Shown one piece after another: positions 37,310 through 49,920 of a stretch of 64,000 nucleotides of DNA. Under the pieces are notes generated by a model, which was not told where the DNA came from, ran no database searches, and saw only the letters and a list, made by a program, of their open reading frames with translations. Where the stretch lies: contig CM060833.1 in assembly GCA_030762175.1 (NCBI GenBank), positions 169,398,501-169,462,500 on the forward strand, in the 5' to 3' direction. This DNA is from Metallyticus violacea. Lineage: Eukaryota > Arthropoda > Insecta > Mantodea > Metallyticidae. The first letter of the stretch is position 1, and each line of letters opens with the position of its first letter. A program made the translations under genes and the position numbers.

Positions 37310-37870
37310 CTTATTAAATGAACATTAAAATAGCATCAAATGTACACGTATTAAAACAAGATAAATTCCAATTCATGTCAATTTATCTCTGAAATGTCAA
37401 TATTTTGTTGCCAGTGTGAGCAGAAGCATTATCATGTGCACAAAATGCCCTCTAACCTGGTTCTTGGATTTCATTGAACACCATGCTAAGGCAGATTTCA
37501 GCAGTCACTTAGCAGTAACTGTTTTTTGATTTTCTAGAACACTGGTTGCCAGATGACCAGATATTGAAAAGAAAAATGGCTACATTTTCTTTACCACATT
37601 GCTCTTCATTTTTTCATGGGTAATAGGTCATCAGAGAAGACCCAAATGACCTAAGGCTTCAGGATTACCCAGGTAAATCCAGATTTCATCTCAAGTTACA
37701 GTGTCAGCTCTGCTCCAAGACTCCTCATTATTGAATCGTTTAAGCATTTCTTGTTACCATTCTCCTACAGAGTTTGCTATTTGTTAAACAGCGAGGGCAC
37801 CCATCTTACACTTTTTTCACTCATAGATATTAGTGAGGAAATGTTAGAAGCACTTTGCCAACTCTGAATC
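37310..37870 (-). mobile_element. Mariner transposon relic
   Basis: Minus-strand ghost: ISMSEKSVRWVPSLF (about 37815-37770), a KCLNDSIM... region, LEMKSGFTWVI (first catalytic region), VFSDDLLP..KK, VLENQKTVTAK-like residues near 37550, and ASAHTGNKI.TFQR near 37410. Stops and frameshifts throughout; no TIRs identified. Confidence 0.6.
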
Positions 37871-38164
37871 CATGTTAACTCAAATTTATATCTTCTGTGA
37901 TCATTTGTTTTTTTGTTTTGTTTTTGCTACACATGCAGGAGAAAGGTCTCTTAAAATCTGGCATAGATGCTCAAGGGATTCCATCTCATTTAAGTCCCTT
38001 TTTAAATTATACAAATTCATTACTCAAAATTGCTCTTTATCTGCAAAGCTTTGCTTATGATATTAACATCTCACAAACATCATATTGCGATTGCACAGTA
38101 GTGATGGGCAATCCAAATGAAAACTATATAATTACTTGTTAAGTCATAAACTACCATATCATTT

Positions 38165-38360
38165 GCTTGAAATACTAATTGGAATTTGTACAGTGAAGCT
38201 AATCATATAATTAAGATCAGTGTATGATTGAGCTGAACTACACGCGCTAATGGCTCCACTTGTTTAAATTTAGTACATGTTTCACAGATGACGGTCTGTG
38301 AAACATATACTAATTTAAACACATAAGTGGAGTCATAAGAGTATGTAGTTTGATTGTATC
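38165..38360 (+). mobile_element. Hairpin Penelope-like terminus
   Basis: Border motif ATTGGAATTTGTACAGTGAAGC (38178-38199), then inverted arms around a palindrome (TTTAAATTTAGTACATGTTTCA and complement, 38263-38312). GAAAC occurs at 38300-38304 and on the other strand at 38283-38279, so the loop is a collapsed hammerhead-like core without CUGANGA. Related to 7840-8075. Confidence 0.65.
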
Positions 38361-41220
38361 AAAAATGATCTTTATCATTATTTTTGTCAACATTCAATAT
38401 TTTACCAAACAATTACTTCCAACCATATTTGTTCCTCTTCAAAGCAACAGCAAATACATGCTAGTAAACTAATACTGAAACTATGTTTTCTGAACTTTGT
38501 CTACATATGTGGCAAAGGCAGGTCATCTGGTCCCTGACATGAAAATATAACTGAATTGCACTCTGTGCACGTGCTATGGTAGCTAGCAGCGAGCATGATT
38601 TTTAACAATCCCATAAGCCAATAATATTATTGATAATTTATATTTTTGTAAGCAAATGTATAGTCATTGATGTCCCTTTATAATTTCCCCAACCCCCCTC
38701 CTCTCTCATATACTTAATTAACTTGTGTGCACTTTTAAAACTAAAAGCTAATTGGTAGTGTTTTTACTTTAAATGCCTTTTTAATTATTTAATGATGTGA
38801 AAACATCTCTAATTCATTTTAATGATGCAAAATTATGTAAACCTGCTTTATGTTATTTGCCCCATTTGACTGAAAATGAAAATTACTAGTAAGAAGTTTG
38901 ATTCCAACAATAATTGTGCATGTTTTAATCCTCTTTATTTATTGCAATGCTGTTATTGGATGGTATTTTCCATGCACTCTGTATAAAATAATTTAGACTG
39001 GTTAAATTTATTTTACAAGATAGGATCACAACATATGTAAAACAGTGTTTTTTAGTAATAATACATATTTAACTTGCAATAAAAAACTGAGTAAAGCAGT
39101 TTACACACAATACAAAAATCTGAATAAAACATTTCACACATTACATAAACAAAATGTAAACAGTCTGGTCTATTCCTTGACTTTAGTTTCTCAATCAATA
39201 GTAGAAAACATTCGATATGTTCATCATTATCTTTACAAACCATAATGATTGGAAAGATTCGTAACTTAATAATGTGCATTAATGGATAAAGTTTGCAGCA
39301 CAACTAGCCTAGGTGCTCAAGTCTCAAAAATTATCTAGTGACTGTCGCAGTGGGGCCCAGATTCTTAAATTGTAAATTATTTTGTTACTATAGCACACTA
39401 ATATTTTAGGATCTTTGTCCATTTCATAATAGAAATGTGTATGAATATGTCAATTTTCTTGAGCCAGAAAATGCTTAAAACTAGCCTTAGAGTGCATATT
39501 GATTTTTGTGCAATTTGTGCTAATTAGTGCTTTATTACTTTTTTGAATTTTGAATACCTTTGCAAGTGATTTTGGGTCAGATTTCTGTTCTCTTGTTACA
39601 CTTGCACCATATTACTTTGACAAGAGAGGTACAATTTGTTTTATAATGCCAAAAAAAGCACTGGTCAAACCAAGGGCAAAGTCACTGTTTAAAAAGTAAG
39701 CAGGTATGAAGAATGTTGTACGCTTAATTGGAAGGTTAATATTTGTGTTGACTGTTAAATGATAAAACTGTTGATGCAGTTTATTGATCAATCATCTGCC
39801 TCTGTCTTTCTTTCACTTTTTATGTTGTAAGCCTGTACTTAAAAATTATTAACTAGTAAAAAGTTGTGAAAGGTGCCATAATTTATGCTTTGATGAGATT
39901 CAGAAATATATGACTAACTTTATGTTATTTGTTTATATATCTTAGATGTGTTTTCTCCCTGTTTAAAAACCACCAATTTATGTAAATTAAAATAAATGAC
40001 AAGACGAATCCATTTTGTGTTGCACTATTCAGTGCACGTTAAACCAGAATGGTGGAAAACTTTTAACTTTTGTGAATGTTAACTAAAGTGAACAAGTTTG
40101 GAAATTCTAAAAATCCATAGCTTGAGTTTAATGCATTTTTCGCTTGCTTGTTCTCATTTTATCAATAGAAAATCATTTACAACGGCAAAGGCAAGCAGAA
40201 ACACTTAACCCGGGGAATAATGGAACTAACATTAGTTTTGACTTTTAAGTGTCGTGTTATCAGCTACTTTCAGGTCGTAACGAATAGGAAACACAACAAA
40301 GTAATTCACTCGCACCTGGACATATTACCAAGTTTTCAGTTGCAGAGAAGGTATATGCTGGAAAATCAGCTATGAGAAAGCAACTAACGAACTGTGGCGT
40401 TTCTGCTTGTAGTAAATGAACAATTTACAGAATGAGAAAAGAAGCACATCTCGAAGAAAGTTGTGCGAGCGAGACAACTTCTCGGAAAGAAAAGGGACCT
40501 GGAAAATGTTAATTCGAAGAAAATCCCAGAAATATGATGAAACTTGACAATAAATTTCAACTATCTATAAACTTTACAAGAGATCGATTTTACTTTGCTG
40601 GGTATTCTACATAGGGATTAATTAATTAAATTCATTGACCTTCTACCAACAAAGCCCCGCACGTAAGGAAAGCTCCAGGATGTGCTGTGGAAAGACTTGT
40701 GTAATAATCGGAGTAGAGAAGTGAAACTTTTCAAAATACGCTGTTTTTGAATGTATTTGACAGTATTAAAACAAAATGTTTCGTAATGCACTCTCACAAC
40801 TAAGTGCACATTGCGGTAATAATTAGAAGTTCAACACACTAAAGTACGGCATTTAAAATTTCGCAGGATGAGCGTAATTATTCAAAATTTACTCCAAAAT
40901 AGAATGACCAGATTCACACCCATTAAAAAAGAAGTACAAAAAGGACATTCGAAAAAAAAAAAAAAAAAAAATATTCTTTGACTAGTACACTCAAAATATC
41001 TATTTTATGTAGAATGTTTATGATAAAAATAATTGTTTCGCAGCTACATATAATAGGCAAGGAAAATTAAAGCTAAATATTAAGTCATCAAAAGACTCAG
41101 TGTTATTTTGGGCACAATGGGTCTTTTAAAGGCCTATTTGCAGGGCTCTCATAGGTTCAGTATCTTCCTATCCATTCAATTTGAATTTAATATTACTTGT
41201 AATGTGTTTAAGAGCTCTGT
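38361..41220 (+). other. Non-coding; one weak transposase-like trace
   Basis: Intergenic DNA. Around 40270-40560 a broken frame (CASETTSRKEKGPGK, ENVNSKKIPEI) resembles the linker after the HTH of a DDE-type insect transposon, but it is too short to name. A pure A run at 40953-40970. Nothing else recognised. Confidence 0.3.
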
Positions 41221-41221
41221 T

Positions 41222-41305
41222 TTACCTGCCTTCTCACGCCCTGAAATAAATAGGACACTGATGAGATGTTATAGAGCGTCCGTAAATAAAATAAATAAAC
41301 AAAAA
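41222..41305 (+). repeat. tRNA-derived SINE, family A, 3' end only
   Basis: CTTCTCACGCCCTGAAATAA, GGACACTGATGAGATGTTAT, AGAGCGTCCGTAAATAAA match the last 85 bp of the SINE at 63418-63714. The 5' part is missing. Confidence 0.75.
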
Positions 41306-42500
41306 GGTATTTTCTGATCGCAGAATATTTACTGGTTAAACTTGCATTGCCGTTTTGAATATACGAAAGTTATCTAACTTTAGAACCATGTGACCCAGTA
41401 CGTATAAAGAACACACAAATCAAACTACATTGGCACCTCGATCCGCTTTACTAGCTTCGGTGAGTAAAGAGTATATTCTGTTGATTCTGCTACCACTTTA
41501 AGAGGCAAATTATTTTCTAAAAAGACGTTGAAAGAAATAATTTCAAAATTTCAGGCACATAGGTGACGAAAAGGAGGACATTTCAGGATTAAAATGATCG
41601 CCCCCTCCCCGAACAAATGTATAAAAAGGAGGACATCTGGTCACCCTGCTCCAAAACAAGTTAAATTAGCATTAAACAAAATTTACATGAAGATGCATTA
41701 CAATATTACCTTCTCGGAAAGTAGACAAAAGGAAAGTTCCCAGTGATTTCACCCAAAAGTACTAAGTGGTTTCGTTATTTACTTTCACAAACCAATGTAT
41801 AATGCGATATAAATCACAACCTCAAAAATTATACAAAAGAGATGCTTCCAAATATTACACAAAAACACGGAAGAAAGCTTTTCTCGTTTACATTCACAAA
41901 TTTAAACAAATATTGTAACATTACAATCTCTGAGTTTTCAGAAATTACATACAAAAAACGAACAAATAAATACAGAAGTAGTCCGTGTTTTTGAAGTAGT
42001 TCGGTATCTACAGCCTATTAGAACCAATTGCGACTTTACAAGGTAACGGCTAGGAAACATCGAGGATGGGGGAGGAAAAGGAAAGGTAAATTTGATACCT
42101 ATATAAAACACGTGACAACAAAAGAATATTCGGAAAACTCGTGAAAGCTTTAGGCTTTGTATATAACGGCGTAGAAACAAGGACGTTTTCTAATTGAAGC
42201 CCCGACATAACCGAAAGGACATTGTTATCTTCAAACAATGAAAAAATACGATGAAATGTGAATTCACTCCATTACACAAATGGAAATGTTTAACAAAGTG
42301 ATAAGTTCTATGAGTGTATCAAATAAGAGCTTTTGATAGCTCAAGGGGTGAAATGGAGTTTTATAATTAAGAGAATGAATTCTGATCATTTCAAGAAATG
42401 CATATCAATGTAAGTGCACCAAAAGAGAATATTGTCCCTGATAATGTTTCACATCTCAATAAATCACCATTTAAGTGTTTAAAGCATACATAGTCATGGC
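41306..42500 (+). other. Non-coding, nothing recognised
   Basis: Intergenic DNA with moderately higher GC. Minus-strand frames at 41938-42240 have no domain and look like chance. Confidence 0.35.

Positions 42501-42554
<54 letters not shown>
42501..42554 (+). repeat. (ATT)n microsatellite
   Basis: About 18 perfect ATT units. In translation it gives poly-Asn or poly-Ile runs, which explains the odd open frames overlapping it. Confidence 0.95.
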
Positions 42555-43689
42555 GACTGAGGTTTGTAGCAGCAAGCAATAAAGAGAAAAGAGATGTGCA
42601 AGGTGCAAGTCACACATTTTCTTGGAATATGGTTCCAAGACGGAGACTGCTGGAAGTTGAGGATTGCTGCTAAACAGAAACACTACGAACAGTGTGATTT
42701 GTAACTGCAATGCAGATCTCATGCTTACAATAGCGGGACCATACCACCGGGGTCCGGCAGCCAGCTACCCCTACTGATAATGAGAAATAATTCCTGTAGG
42801 ATGCACAATTCCGTATGGGCGTGAAGTTACCTGACTACTTGTTACTGATGAACTGACAAAACAAACCCCTCTTAGCTTGCACAGTAGCCAAATAGGTGCT
42901 AACGTGTTTTCCCAAACTCGTGGGCGCCCTGCTCATATCTGCTGCTCCTGTAGACTCATTCTGTATATTTCTCTGAAAGGACTAACAGCCCTTTTCTCAT
43001 ACTCCATCAGAACACTGCTCTCTCTGTACTATGTCCCCTTGGAAGGGAGCCACAATACATCTGCAGTGAGCAAACCTCTAAGGGATAGAATGGTTACTGT
43101 TAACCAAAGGTCAATAGCTCCAGCAGCGGCCTGATGTCTGAGGACGATATTCTCAACCCAAAAAAAAAAAAAAAAAACAACGCGCATTTCCGAGTTTAGT
43201 GGAATCAGCACAGTATGTCACGGTCAACCAAGTGTTCTTAATGCCTCAACTGTATTGGTGCACTTCGATGTCTGAGATGTGATGACAACCTCTTGACTAC
43301 CCGCTATGATAAGGTTGCCGGACTGCCTCAACTGCAAACAACAGCTTATGGTCATTTATAATGTCCAGAGCGTCTCCGTCTAAACACTGGACAATGGGAT
43401 GCAGCTTCATCTCACTTGCTTGAACGGAATTAAACCTTTGTTCGAAAAATAAAGCAGGCTCGACCATTTACGAAATCCATAACAGATAGTGCCAGAAAAT
43501 GCCGCGCCTACTATTCCGAAGAAGTCGTCTGCACAACCGACTAGCCAGCCACTACCACCGACTTCAATCACGGCCAAAACTCGTTCATAGGACCCGAGGT
43601 TTACATTCTCCGCAGTGAGGCAATGCAGAAGAACTCAGAAGTCTGACTCCACATGTGCCTTGTGGTACAACGATCATGAGGCTGGTATC
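42555..43689 (+). other. GC-richer sequence, unclassified, with poly-A run
   Basis: CpG-bearing DNA unlike the flanks to the left, with a pure A run at 43161-43176. I expect TE-derived sequence, but found no motif strong enough to name. Confidence 0.3.
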
Positions 43690-43957
43690 GACACTGGCGA
43701 TCGAGGTCCTTAAGGCATGGACTCATAAGTGCAAGTTTTGGATCCCGCCAGGACCGTTCTCTTGACTTTTTTCCCCCAGGTTTTCCTCATTCCTCATAAA
43801 TTGCAAATGCCAGGGAGGTATCCTATACTTAAGCCTGAAACGCTTCCTTAAAATATTCCTTTCCCAATTTATCATTTCATCTTGTGTATAATCAGTGTCC
43901 ACCGCCTGTGGGCCTCAGTTATAAAAACGGGCGTTAAGGACTATGAATAAATAAATG
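43690..43957 (+). repeat. tRNA-derived SINE, family B
   Basis: Matches the copy at 19528-19797: GAGGTCCTTAAGGCATGGAC head, GGATCCCGCCAGGACCG, TTTTCCTCATTCCTCATAAA, CAAATGCCAGGGAGGTATCC and CACCGCCTGTGGGCC. It ends in AATAAATAAA. Box B is damaged (TTTTGGATCCC). Confidence 0.8.
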
Positions 43958-44540
43958 AGCTCGTTATACATCCTACCCCGAATACCGGCATCTTTAGGAT
44001 GAGGGCTGTCGTAGATCTAGACCGGACAGCCGAAACACTGGAGTCACACCAGCACTAATAATAGAAAAAACAGCTAACGTAGCTTCCGTCCTCGGGTACT
44101 CTTCTTGTAGCCACTGCAAAGAGTTTTTGCTCTGCAGCCAATGTACACGCACGACAAACGAGGATTCTTGAAAAAGATGGTGACATGTGATTAGAGCAAT
44201 TGCTTGGTATTTTCTCTGCTCTTTCTAATCATGCTAACAACTCAAAAGTAATTAATATTATTCCCCCCTTTTTTCAGTTTACAGCCAGAAACAGGGTGTG
44301 GCAACTAGGAAACAACTCTGAATTATAATTTAGAATGATTGTGGGATTGCCACCTAAATCCGAACTAATATATTTCCTCATCATACAGTCTTTATAATAG
44401 AAACGCCCTTGTAAAAAGCTGGCCTTTTTAACATTCCCAGATGCCCATGAAGGACTCGGGGATGGCAATACCATAGCCGTTAAACAATATGTGGATCATG
44501 ATCAAATTCACCTTCCCCCACTACTCCACACTAAGCAATT
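43958..44540 (+). other. Unclassified GC-richer sequence
   Basis: CpG-bearing sequence between a SINE and a LINE remnant; no motif recognised. Confidence 0.3.
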
Positions 44541-44544
44541 GACT

Positions 44545-45160
44545 TCGACAATCATCGCAAAGGCCTAGTTGCTTTTTACAAGCCCTCGGGGGACATGGCA
44601 ATCTCCGACCTTGACCTGCAGCTCAATCGCGTGCATAAGGCAAACGACTTTAGTGCCAAAAACGCAATATTGCAATACTACAAAATATTTAGAAGGCACT
44701 AAACTTATGCTTCACGAAAATTCGGATTATACCTCACAGACCACATATATTCCTTTCCGCCGAATGCCACGTCGAAATACTCAACACTGCCATTTCCCGT
44801 AACCTTAGATACCGGATCTCCCTCCAGGCAATTGATTCTCTGCCCTCGAATCATCTTCTTGCAAACTGCCTGGTATAAAATTTACTTTGCAAACTGGGCT
44901 TTTCGCTAGTAAACTTCGCAAACACTTCGAGCTTATCATGTACTCATATGACTACATGTTAATACATTTTCTTTGAACACAAATTTGCAATCTCCGCGGC
45001 AGTATCTGTTCGGCGCCCATCCAATTATAGTCTTCTGACTGATTTAAATGTCCTCGCTGCTAAACGCAATAGAGCCCCCTGTATATAAAAATCCTCCAGA
45101 CTTCTAGCAGCCCTTGACGAACTCAAATGACGCAATACTAATCTTAGATAGACCACTGCT
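44545..45160 (+). mobile_element. LINE (R1/Jockey-like) endonuclease relic
   Basis: Plus-strand ghost of an APE-type endonuclease: RKGLVAFYKPSGDMAISDLD (44555-44615), then after frame changes VEILNTAISRNLRYRISLQA and IDSLPSNHLL, matching the conserved PDVLDIA...LxSDHLPV end of the domain. After it come SAAVSVRRPSNYSLL and LNVLAAKR. Stops throughout; RT not found downstream. Confidence 0.55.
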
Positions 45161-46600
45161 GGGATTATAACATGAAATTGGATTTCTTAGAAGGAATTTC
45201 CGCTGGTTTTGGAGGTTAGGAGTTTTATGTAGTGATGCTATAGTACGCCCCGTGTTGGGCGCCAATTTGAAACTGAATTGTATTGGGGGGGGGGTTAAAG
45301 GTGGGACCTTGTGATGGGCCCAACGTTGGTCATCAAAATTTGAAATTGGATTGATGGTGAAATGGTTGGGAAGTGATTGTTACTGAAAACTGAAGTTGAT
45401 GCTGCTCACTACCAATTACTCCTCTTGTCGGTCTCAAGGGCATTTCGCTGAATTTTGGGTACTGGTAGTTTTACCGGAGTTGAGTGGGGAATTAAAGGTG
45501 GCATTTGCTGTTAAAGGACACCTCGTTATCCGCCGGTTAATGTTGTTTATTAAACCACAAGTGAGTACCTTGGCGTCTCATGTCGGACCGCTGTGGACAG
45601 ACAATTTGGCGGATGCGTGCACCTGTTAGGTGCGCAAAATTGCAGTCGTTTATCGATAAAATGCTCCAGTATTGTTCGCTCAGGCTGCTCGAGTAGTGAT
45701 TAAGTTTCGTGTCTCGGCAATATTGGTGTCGAAGCCACGGATGTAGTTCACTTTTACTCGGACTGCCAGGCGACGATGCGGACACGTATTTAGCATACTG
45801 ATGATTCTAAGATGGAGCTGACTGCCGGTGACGCATTAGCCGCACGGGCTAGTGCACTGAGGATCCTAAGACTGCCCCCTTTCGCGTGGGAGGCTAGTCC
45901 TTAAATATTTCATGAAAACTGACGCTTTGACGACACTATCCAAGGCAGGGTACGCGCCATTTTATGTCAGACTCTCCCATGAGTACTACTGATGTCATGG
46001 AGCTATCATATTATTGCTAAACGATTTTCCTGAAAGTACCACCCCGCCATTTGTTCTCTGTTTCATTTTGAGTATTTAACGTCCATTAAGAGCGATAACC
46101 TTTAACGGTACCATAGATGTCTTCACCCCCGTCTCCAGGTAGCTAGCCCGCCTGAGGGTGACAAGCCCTGTACTTGAGCTCAAAGAAGGATTTATTTGCA
46201 TTGTCTGCCAAATTGCCTTCCTGTGGTTTGAGAGAGAATTCAGGTTTCCATGAAACTGCCTACAATCTTACAGACCCTTTACTTATATGTAGCTGAAATA
46301 AAATATTATGTACGTTCTTATCAATCTCCTATAATTGATACGGTACCAAGAACGGTATCAAACAACAATGAAACACATAATTGAAGATGATCACAACGGT
46401 ACTCGCAAAGCCTTAATTCGTGACAAGCCTCAAAAAAACCCTCAGCACCATAATAAGATAATCTTGGTAGATTCGTGCCACCCTAAAATTATCCATATTT
46501 TAAAACACAACCAGAACTACCAATATTTGTTTTCACCCGCTTTGCATAGATGCCGCTACACACATCAGGTATCGCACATCGAGGCATGCTATGGTCAACC
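45161..46600 (+). other. Unclassified; possible retrotransposon primer-binding sites
   Basis: On the minus strand at about 45262-45245 lies TGGCGCCCAACACGGGGC, which resembles the tRNA-primer-binding site of insect LTR retrotransposons. A decayed second version (TTGGGCCCATC, about 45320-45308) lies next to it. No LTR pair was traced. The rest is CpG-bearing and unclassified. Confidence 0.3.
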
Positions 46601-48420
46601 TTTAGGCATCTAGTGGCCAAACAGCACTCGCTCTACTCACTAGGCCCAGCTCATCGTGGCTCAGGACATGGATCTAGTGTGGTTTCATCCTGGGAGATGA
46701 TGAGGGTTCTAAAGAGCTCGGAATTAAATTGCGAACCATATGGTTATTGTTTCAGGACAACCAAATCGGCAAATGCAATGTTTATAAATGTTGCTACAAT
46801 ATCGGCAGTTATATCTGGGATTGGAATAGCTTCTGGACAAAGAGTGAACCGATCTATTACTATTAAGCAGTGTATAAAACCTTTTGAAGATTGTAAGAGG
46901 CCAATAAGATGCAGAAATCGTTTTACGAGTAAGGGAATGTGAATGTTCTTATCCCCAAATAAGGATGACTTTGCCAACTTGGCAAGGCAAGCATGCCCTT
47001 GACCACTGAGAATTTTACTTTTCAGTATGAGGCCGTACGAATTTTTATAACCTGACTTGTTGCTCGTCCACTGGTATGCAAAAGGTTGTGTGCTGGAACT
47101 ATTTCCGTTGATATGTCATTATATATCACGAAGGGCGAACCATCTACTCGAAGCTTACATAGTTGAAGCCAATCGCTGATGTTAAAAGAGCCTGCAGTTC
47201 CTCGTCTTTTCTTTTCGATGAAGTAGTAGCAACAGTGTTACTGTTACATGTCTAATACCGGCAATATGAACCAGTTTCTAAAGTAGTCTTGGTGAAACTT
47301 TATCAGAAATGGTGCTGGAATGCATGTTAGGGTTTTTGTTTCTAATATAACATCTTTGTCTTTCTATCATGTGTTTGAGACCGCATAAACTAATAGTAGC
47401 TCTTTGTTATAATCTGTGTATCGTAATTCCGCTCCATGTAGTTTCGTGGGGAAAAATCCCAGTGACTCTGTTATTGTGGACCACTTGTTCCAAAACAGGC
47501 CAATACCTATGCCTGAAGCATCAGCTGTGAGAAGGAACGCGACGTTGTCTCTAGGATGTGCAAGCATTGTAGCTTCAGAGAGATTCTTCTTTCATTCTTC
47601 AAATGCTCGTTCACTCTCCGGTGTTCAATCAATTATTTTTCTATCGCTTTTTATACCTCTTAAGTAAACATTTGATAAAACGAGGATAAAAAATTTTGAA
47701 CCAAGAAATATTCTAAGATCTTTCACATTTTCAGGTTTTTCATATTCTAGAATGGACTTCACCTTATTTAGTATGATTTGATCCCTTCTGCATTTATTTA
47801 ATGTCCTATATATTTTACTTGTGTTTCCTTGAATACACCTTTGGCTACATTGATATTAAGATCATGTTTTATGATACGTTGAAAAACCATTTCAAGATGT
47901 TTAAGATGTTGTTCTTTGTTCTTTGAAGTTATAAGGAGATCATCGATAAAGCAAGTTGCGAAGTTCAGTGTCCATATCTGTTTGAAAATTTTACCTGCAT
48001 TGCACAGACCGAAAGGCAGCGGAAATTGAAATAGACCGAAAGAAGTGAGTACACCAGTTTTAGTTATATCTTCTTCTGCGATAGGTGATAGGTTCCTGAC
48101 CATATAGATGGCAAAGAAAACTTTCATTCCAAACATTCTGCCTGTAACATCTTGATTGTGTGCTATAGGAAATTTATCTGGAATTGCCCGCAAATTAAGG
48201 CGTCTGTAATCTTCATAGGATCTCAATCTGTTGTAGGTACCATGTGCAAAGGATTAGACCACATATTCGATCATTATGTTAAATTCTGCTTTAGTAATTT
48301 GTAATTTATCAGAAGGTAGACAATGCGGTCGTTCTGTAATTGTAATCCTTTGGTTATAATATGGTGTACAATATTATGCTTCACTGTGACATTACACCGT
48401 CTTGCAGAAGTAATTTCCGG
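46600..48420 (-). mobile_element. Ty3/gypsy retrotransposon pol relic
   Basis: Minus-strand pol in order. Reverse transcriptase: RSYEDYRRLNLRAIPDKFPI, FGLFQFPLPFGLCNAGKIF, CFIDDLLITSKNKEQHLKHL (catalytic FIDD in place of YIDD), LNINVAKGVFKETQVKYIGH (48226-47798). RNase H: DNVAFLLTADASGIGIGLFW (47567-47367). Integrase core: GFIHCLIVIDRFTLCPEAIP, DITADIVATF (46977-46744), then GSQFNSELFRTL with the D(S/G)GSQF Asp gone. Frameshifts between blocks. LTRs not identified. Confidence 0.85.
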
Positions 48421-48599
48421 GAAGTTTCTAACATCTCATGATAAATGTTACCACGAAGTACTGTGTGTATAGTGAAAGCGCCTGATAAGAGCTGACCAGA
48501 AGAATGGTGATTCTGATCATCTACTAAACATAGGCTCCAGGTTAGATCGGGCCGGCCCAGGCATAACCTGGTAGAGTGGCTTCGCAACAGTTCCTAGCC

Positions 48600-49660
48600 G
48601 TAACACGGCTTTACCTGTCAGATAATGCATGAAAAGATGATGTGCTCAGATAGTGGTGGATGTTTTAGATTTCTTGAGGTGGATTTGCCATTCATCCAGC
48701 TCCTGACCATTCTCAATGCTTACCAAATCTGGTCTTATGCCTCAGATCAGCACTGAAAGACGCCCACTGGCAAGGAGAGAATGGGTGGGAGCACGGAGGC
48801 ATAAAAGAAAACGAATGTCTTCAGTAGGGGGACTAGTCTCCAGGATTAGGAAAGGTTGTTTGACTTCCTAGGTTTCGGATAGGGATGATGGAGGGCGGAG
48901 GATGTCAGGGCTCGGAGCTGTTTGATATTGGTTATGATTTTCTTGACTGGTGTTCAGGAGTTCCTTTGCATTCAAGATAGACATGTGGAATTCTTCCTGC
49001 CTGGAATGGGTACGGGAGATGCTGGTGGTGACGTCGGCGCAGCCTCCTTGATAGCCGGCTCTTGTTGGCGTCGGGCTGTTCAGAGGTGGCGGCTAGACTC
49101 TCTAAGGCAGCTTTCAGGGCCTCAATAGAGATGTGGATCGCTACCGTTTGATTTTTCGCCTCTGCAGCGGCGCGGCCATCTCCGCGGTGTTTGCTACCAG
49201 GTTGGGCGTGTTCACTCTTGGAGATTTTGGTGTCAGCTTATGACCAGGATGCCGTGGGCAGCGAACCTGGCTTGTGTAATGTTCTGTTCTCGCACAAGTG
49301 GCGTAGAAGAGGTGGCGGTTTGTCAGGTCGTGATGGTGGCATCTGGCAGTAATCTCCTCGGAGCCACAGTAGTGACACTTTCGGGGTTCGGTGCAGTTTT
49401 CAGCATCATGGTCGTAGCTGCAGCAGCGGTCGTGGGTCCCATTGAAGATCTAATTTAATGGCCGAACCGCGGAGGGCTAGACCCCCTGCGCGGCCCTGAG
49501 CACAGAGGCTGGCGAGAGACCTCCCGGTACTCCCACGGTGAACAACGCTGTAGATGCTGAGCGGTAATGAGTTCTGGTATGGTTTGTTGGTGTTCAGGCA
49601 TACTTTTGATGTTACAAGCTGGACGAAACGGGACAAAAATTTTACCACCACCTAGTACTT
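48600..49660 (-). mobile_element. LINE ORF1 relic with zinc knuckles
   Basis: Minus-strand, about 49430-49230: CCSYDHDAENC..., CHYCGSEEITARCHHHD, CARTEHYTSQVRCPRHPGHK, i.e. repeated CCHC-type knuckles as in ORF1 of R1/Jockey-like LINEs. A more N-terminal open frame (49651-49406) is frameshifted against it. Alternatively this could be gag of the adjacent gypsy relic, but the spacing of the knuckles fits LINE ORF1 better. Confidence 0.55.
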
Positions 49661-49920
49661 TTGACTGCTAGCGCAACTCTTTCTGCTCCCGAGCGACAGC
49701 GCAGAGCGCCTAACTCCTAAGTCCCTAATGCGAGAATGTGATTGTGGGAATGCGGGTGAAATATTGTAACGTTGGCAAATCTTCTCTTATTGGAATTCGC
49801 AATTAATTCATTTACACACACGCTAACTTCGGGTAAATCTTAGAAACCGGTGGACACAGTGGTTTAGCGAGTAAATCATTGTAATTATAGCAAAATCTCT
49901 TTTTACTTAAGCAAAAAAAA
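49661..49920 (+). other. Unclassified GC-richer sequence
   Basis: No motif recognised. Confidence 0.3.

Noticed and set aside
42391..42722. Open frames with poly-Asn or poly-Ile runs
   Set aside because: They are translations of the (ATT)n microsatellite at 42501-42554.
48600..49660. Gag of the neighbouring gypsy element
   Set aside because: The knuckle spacing and sequence look more like LINE ORF1, though this is not certain without a search.
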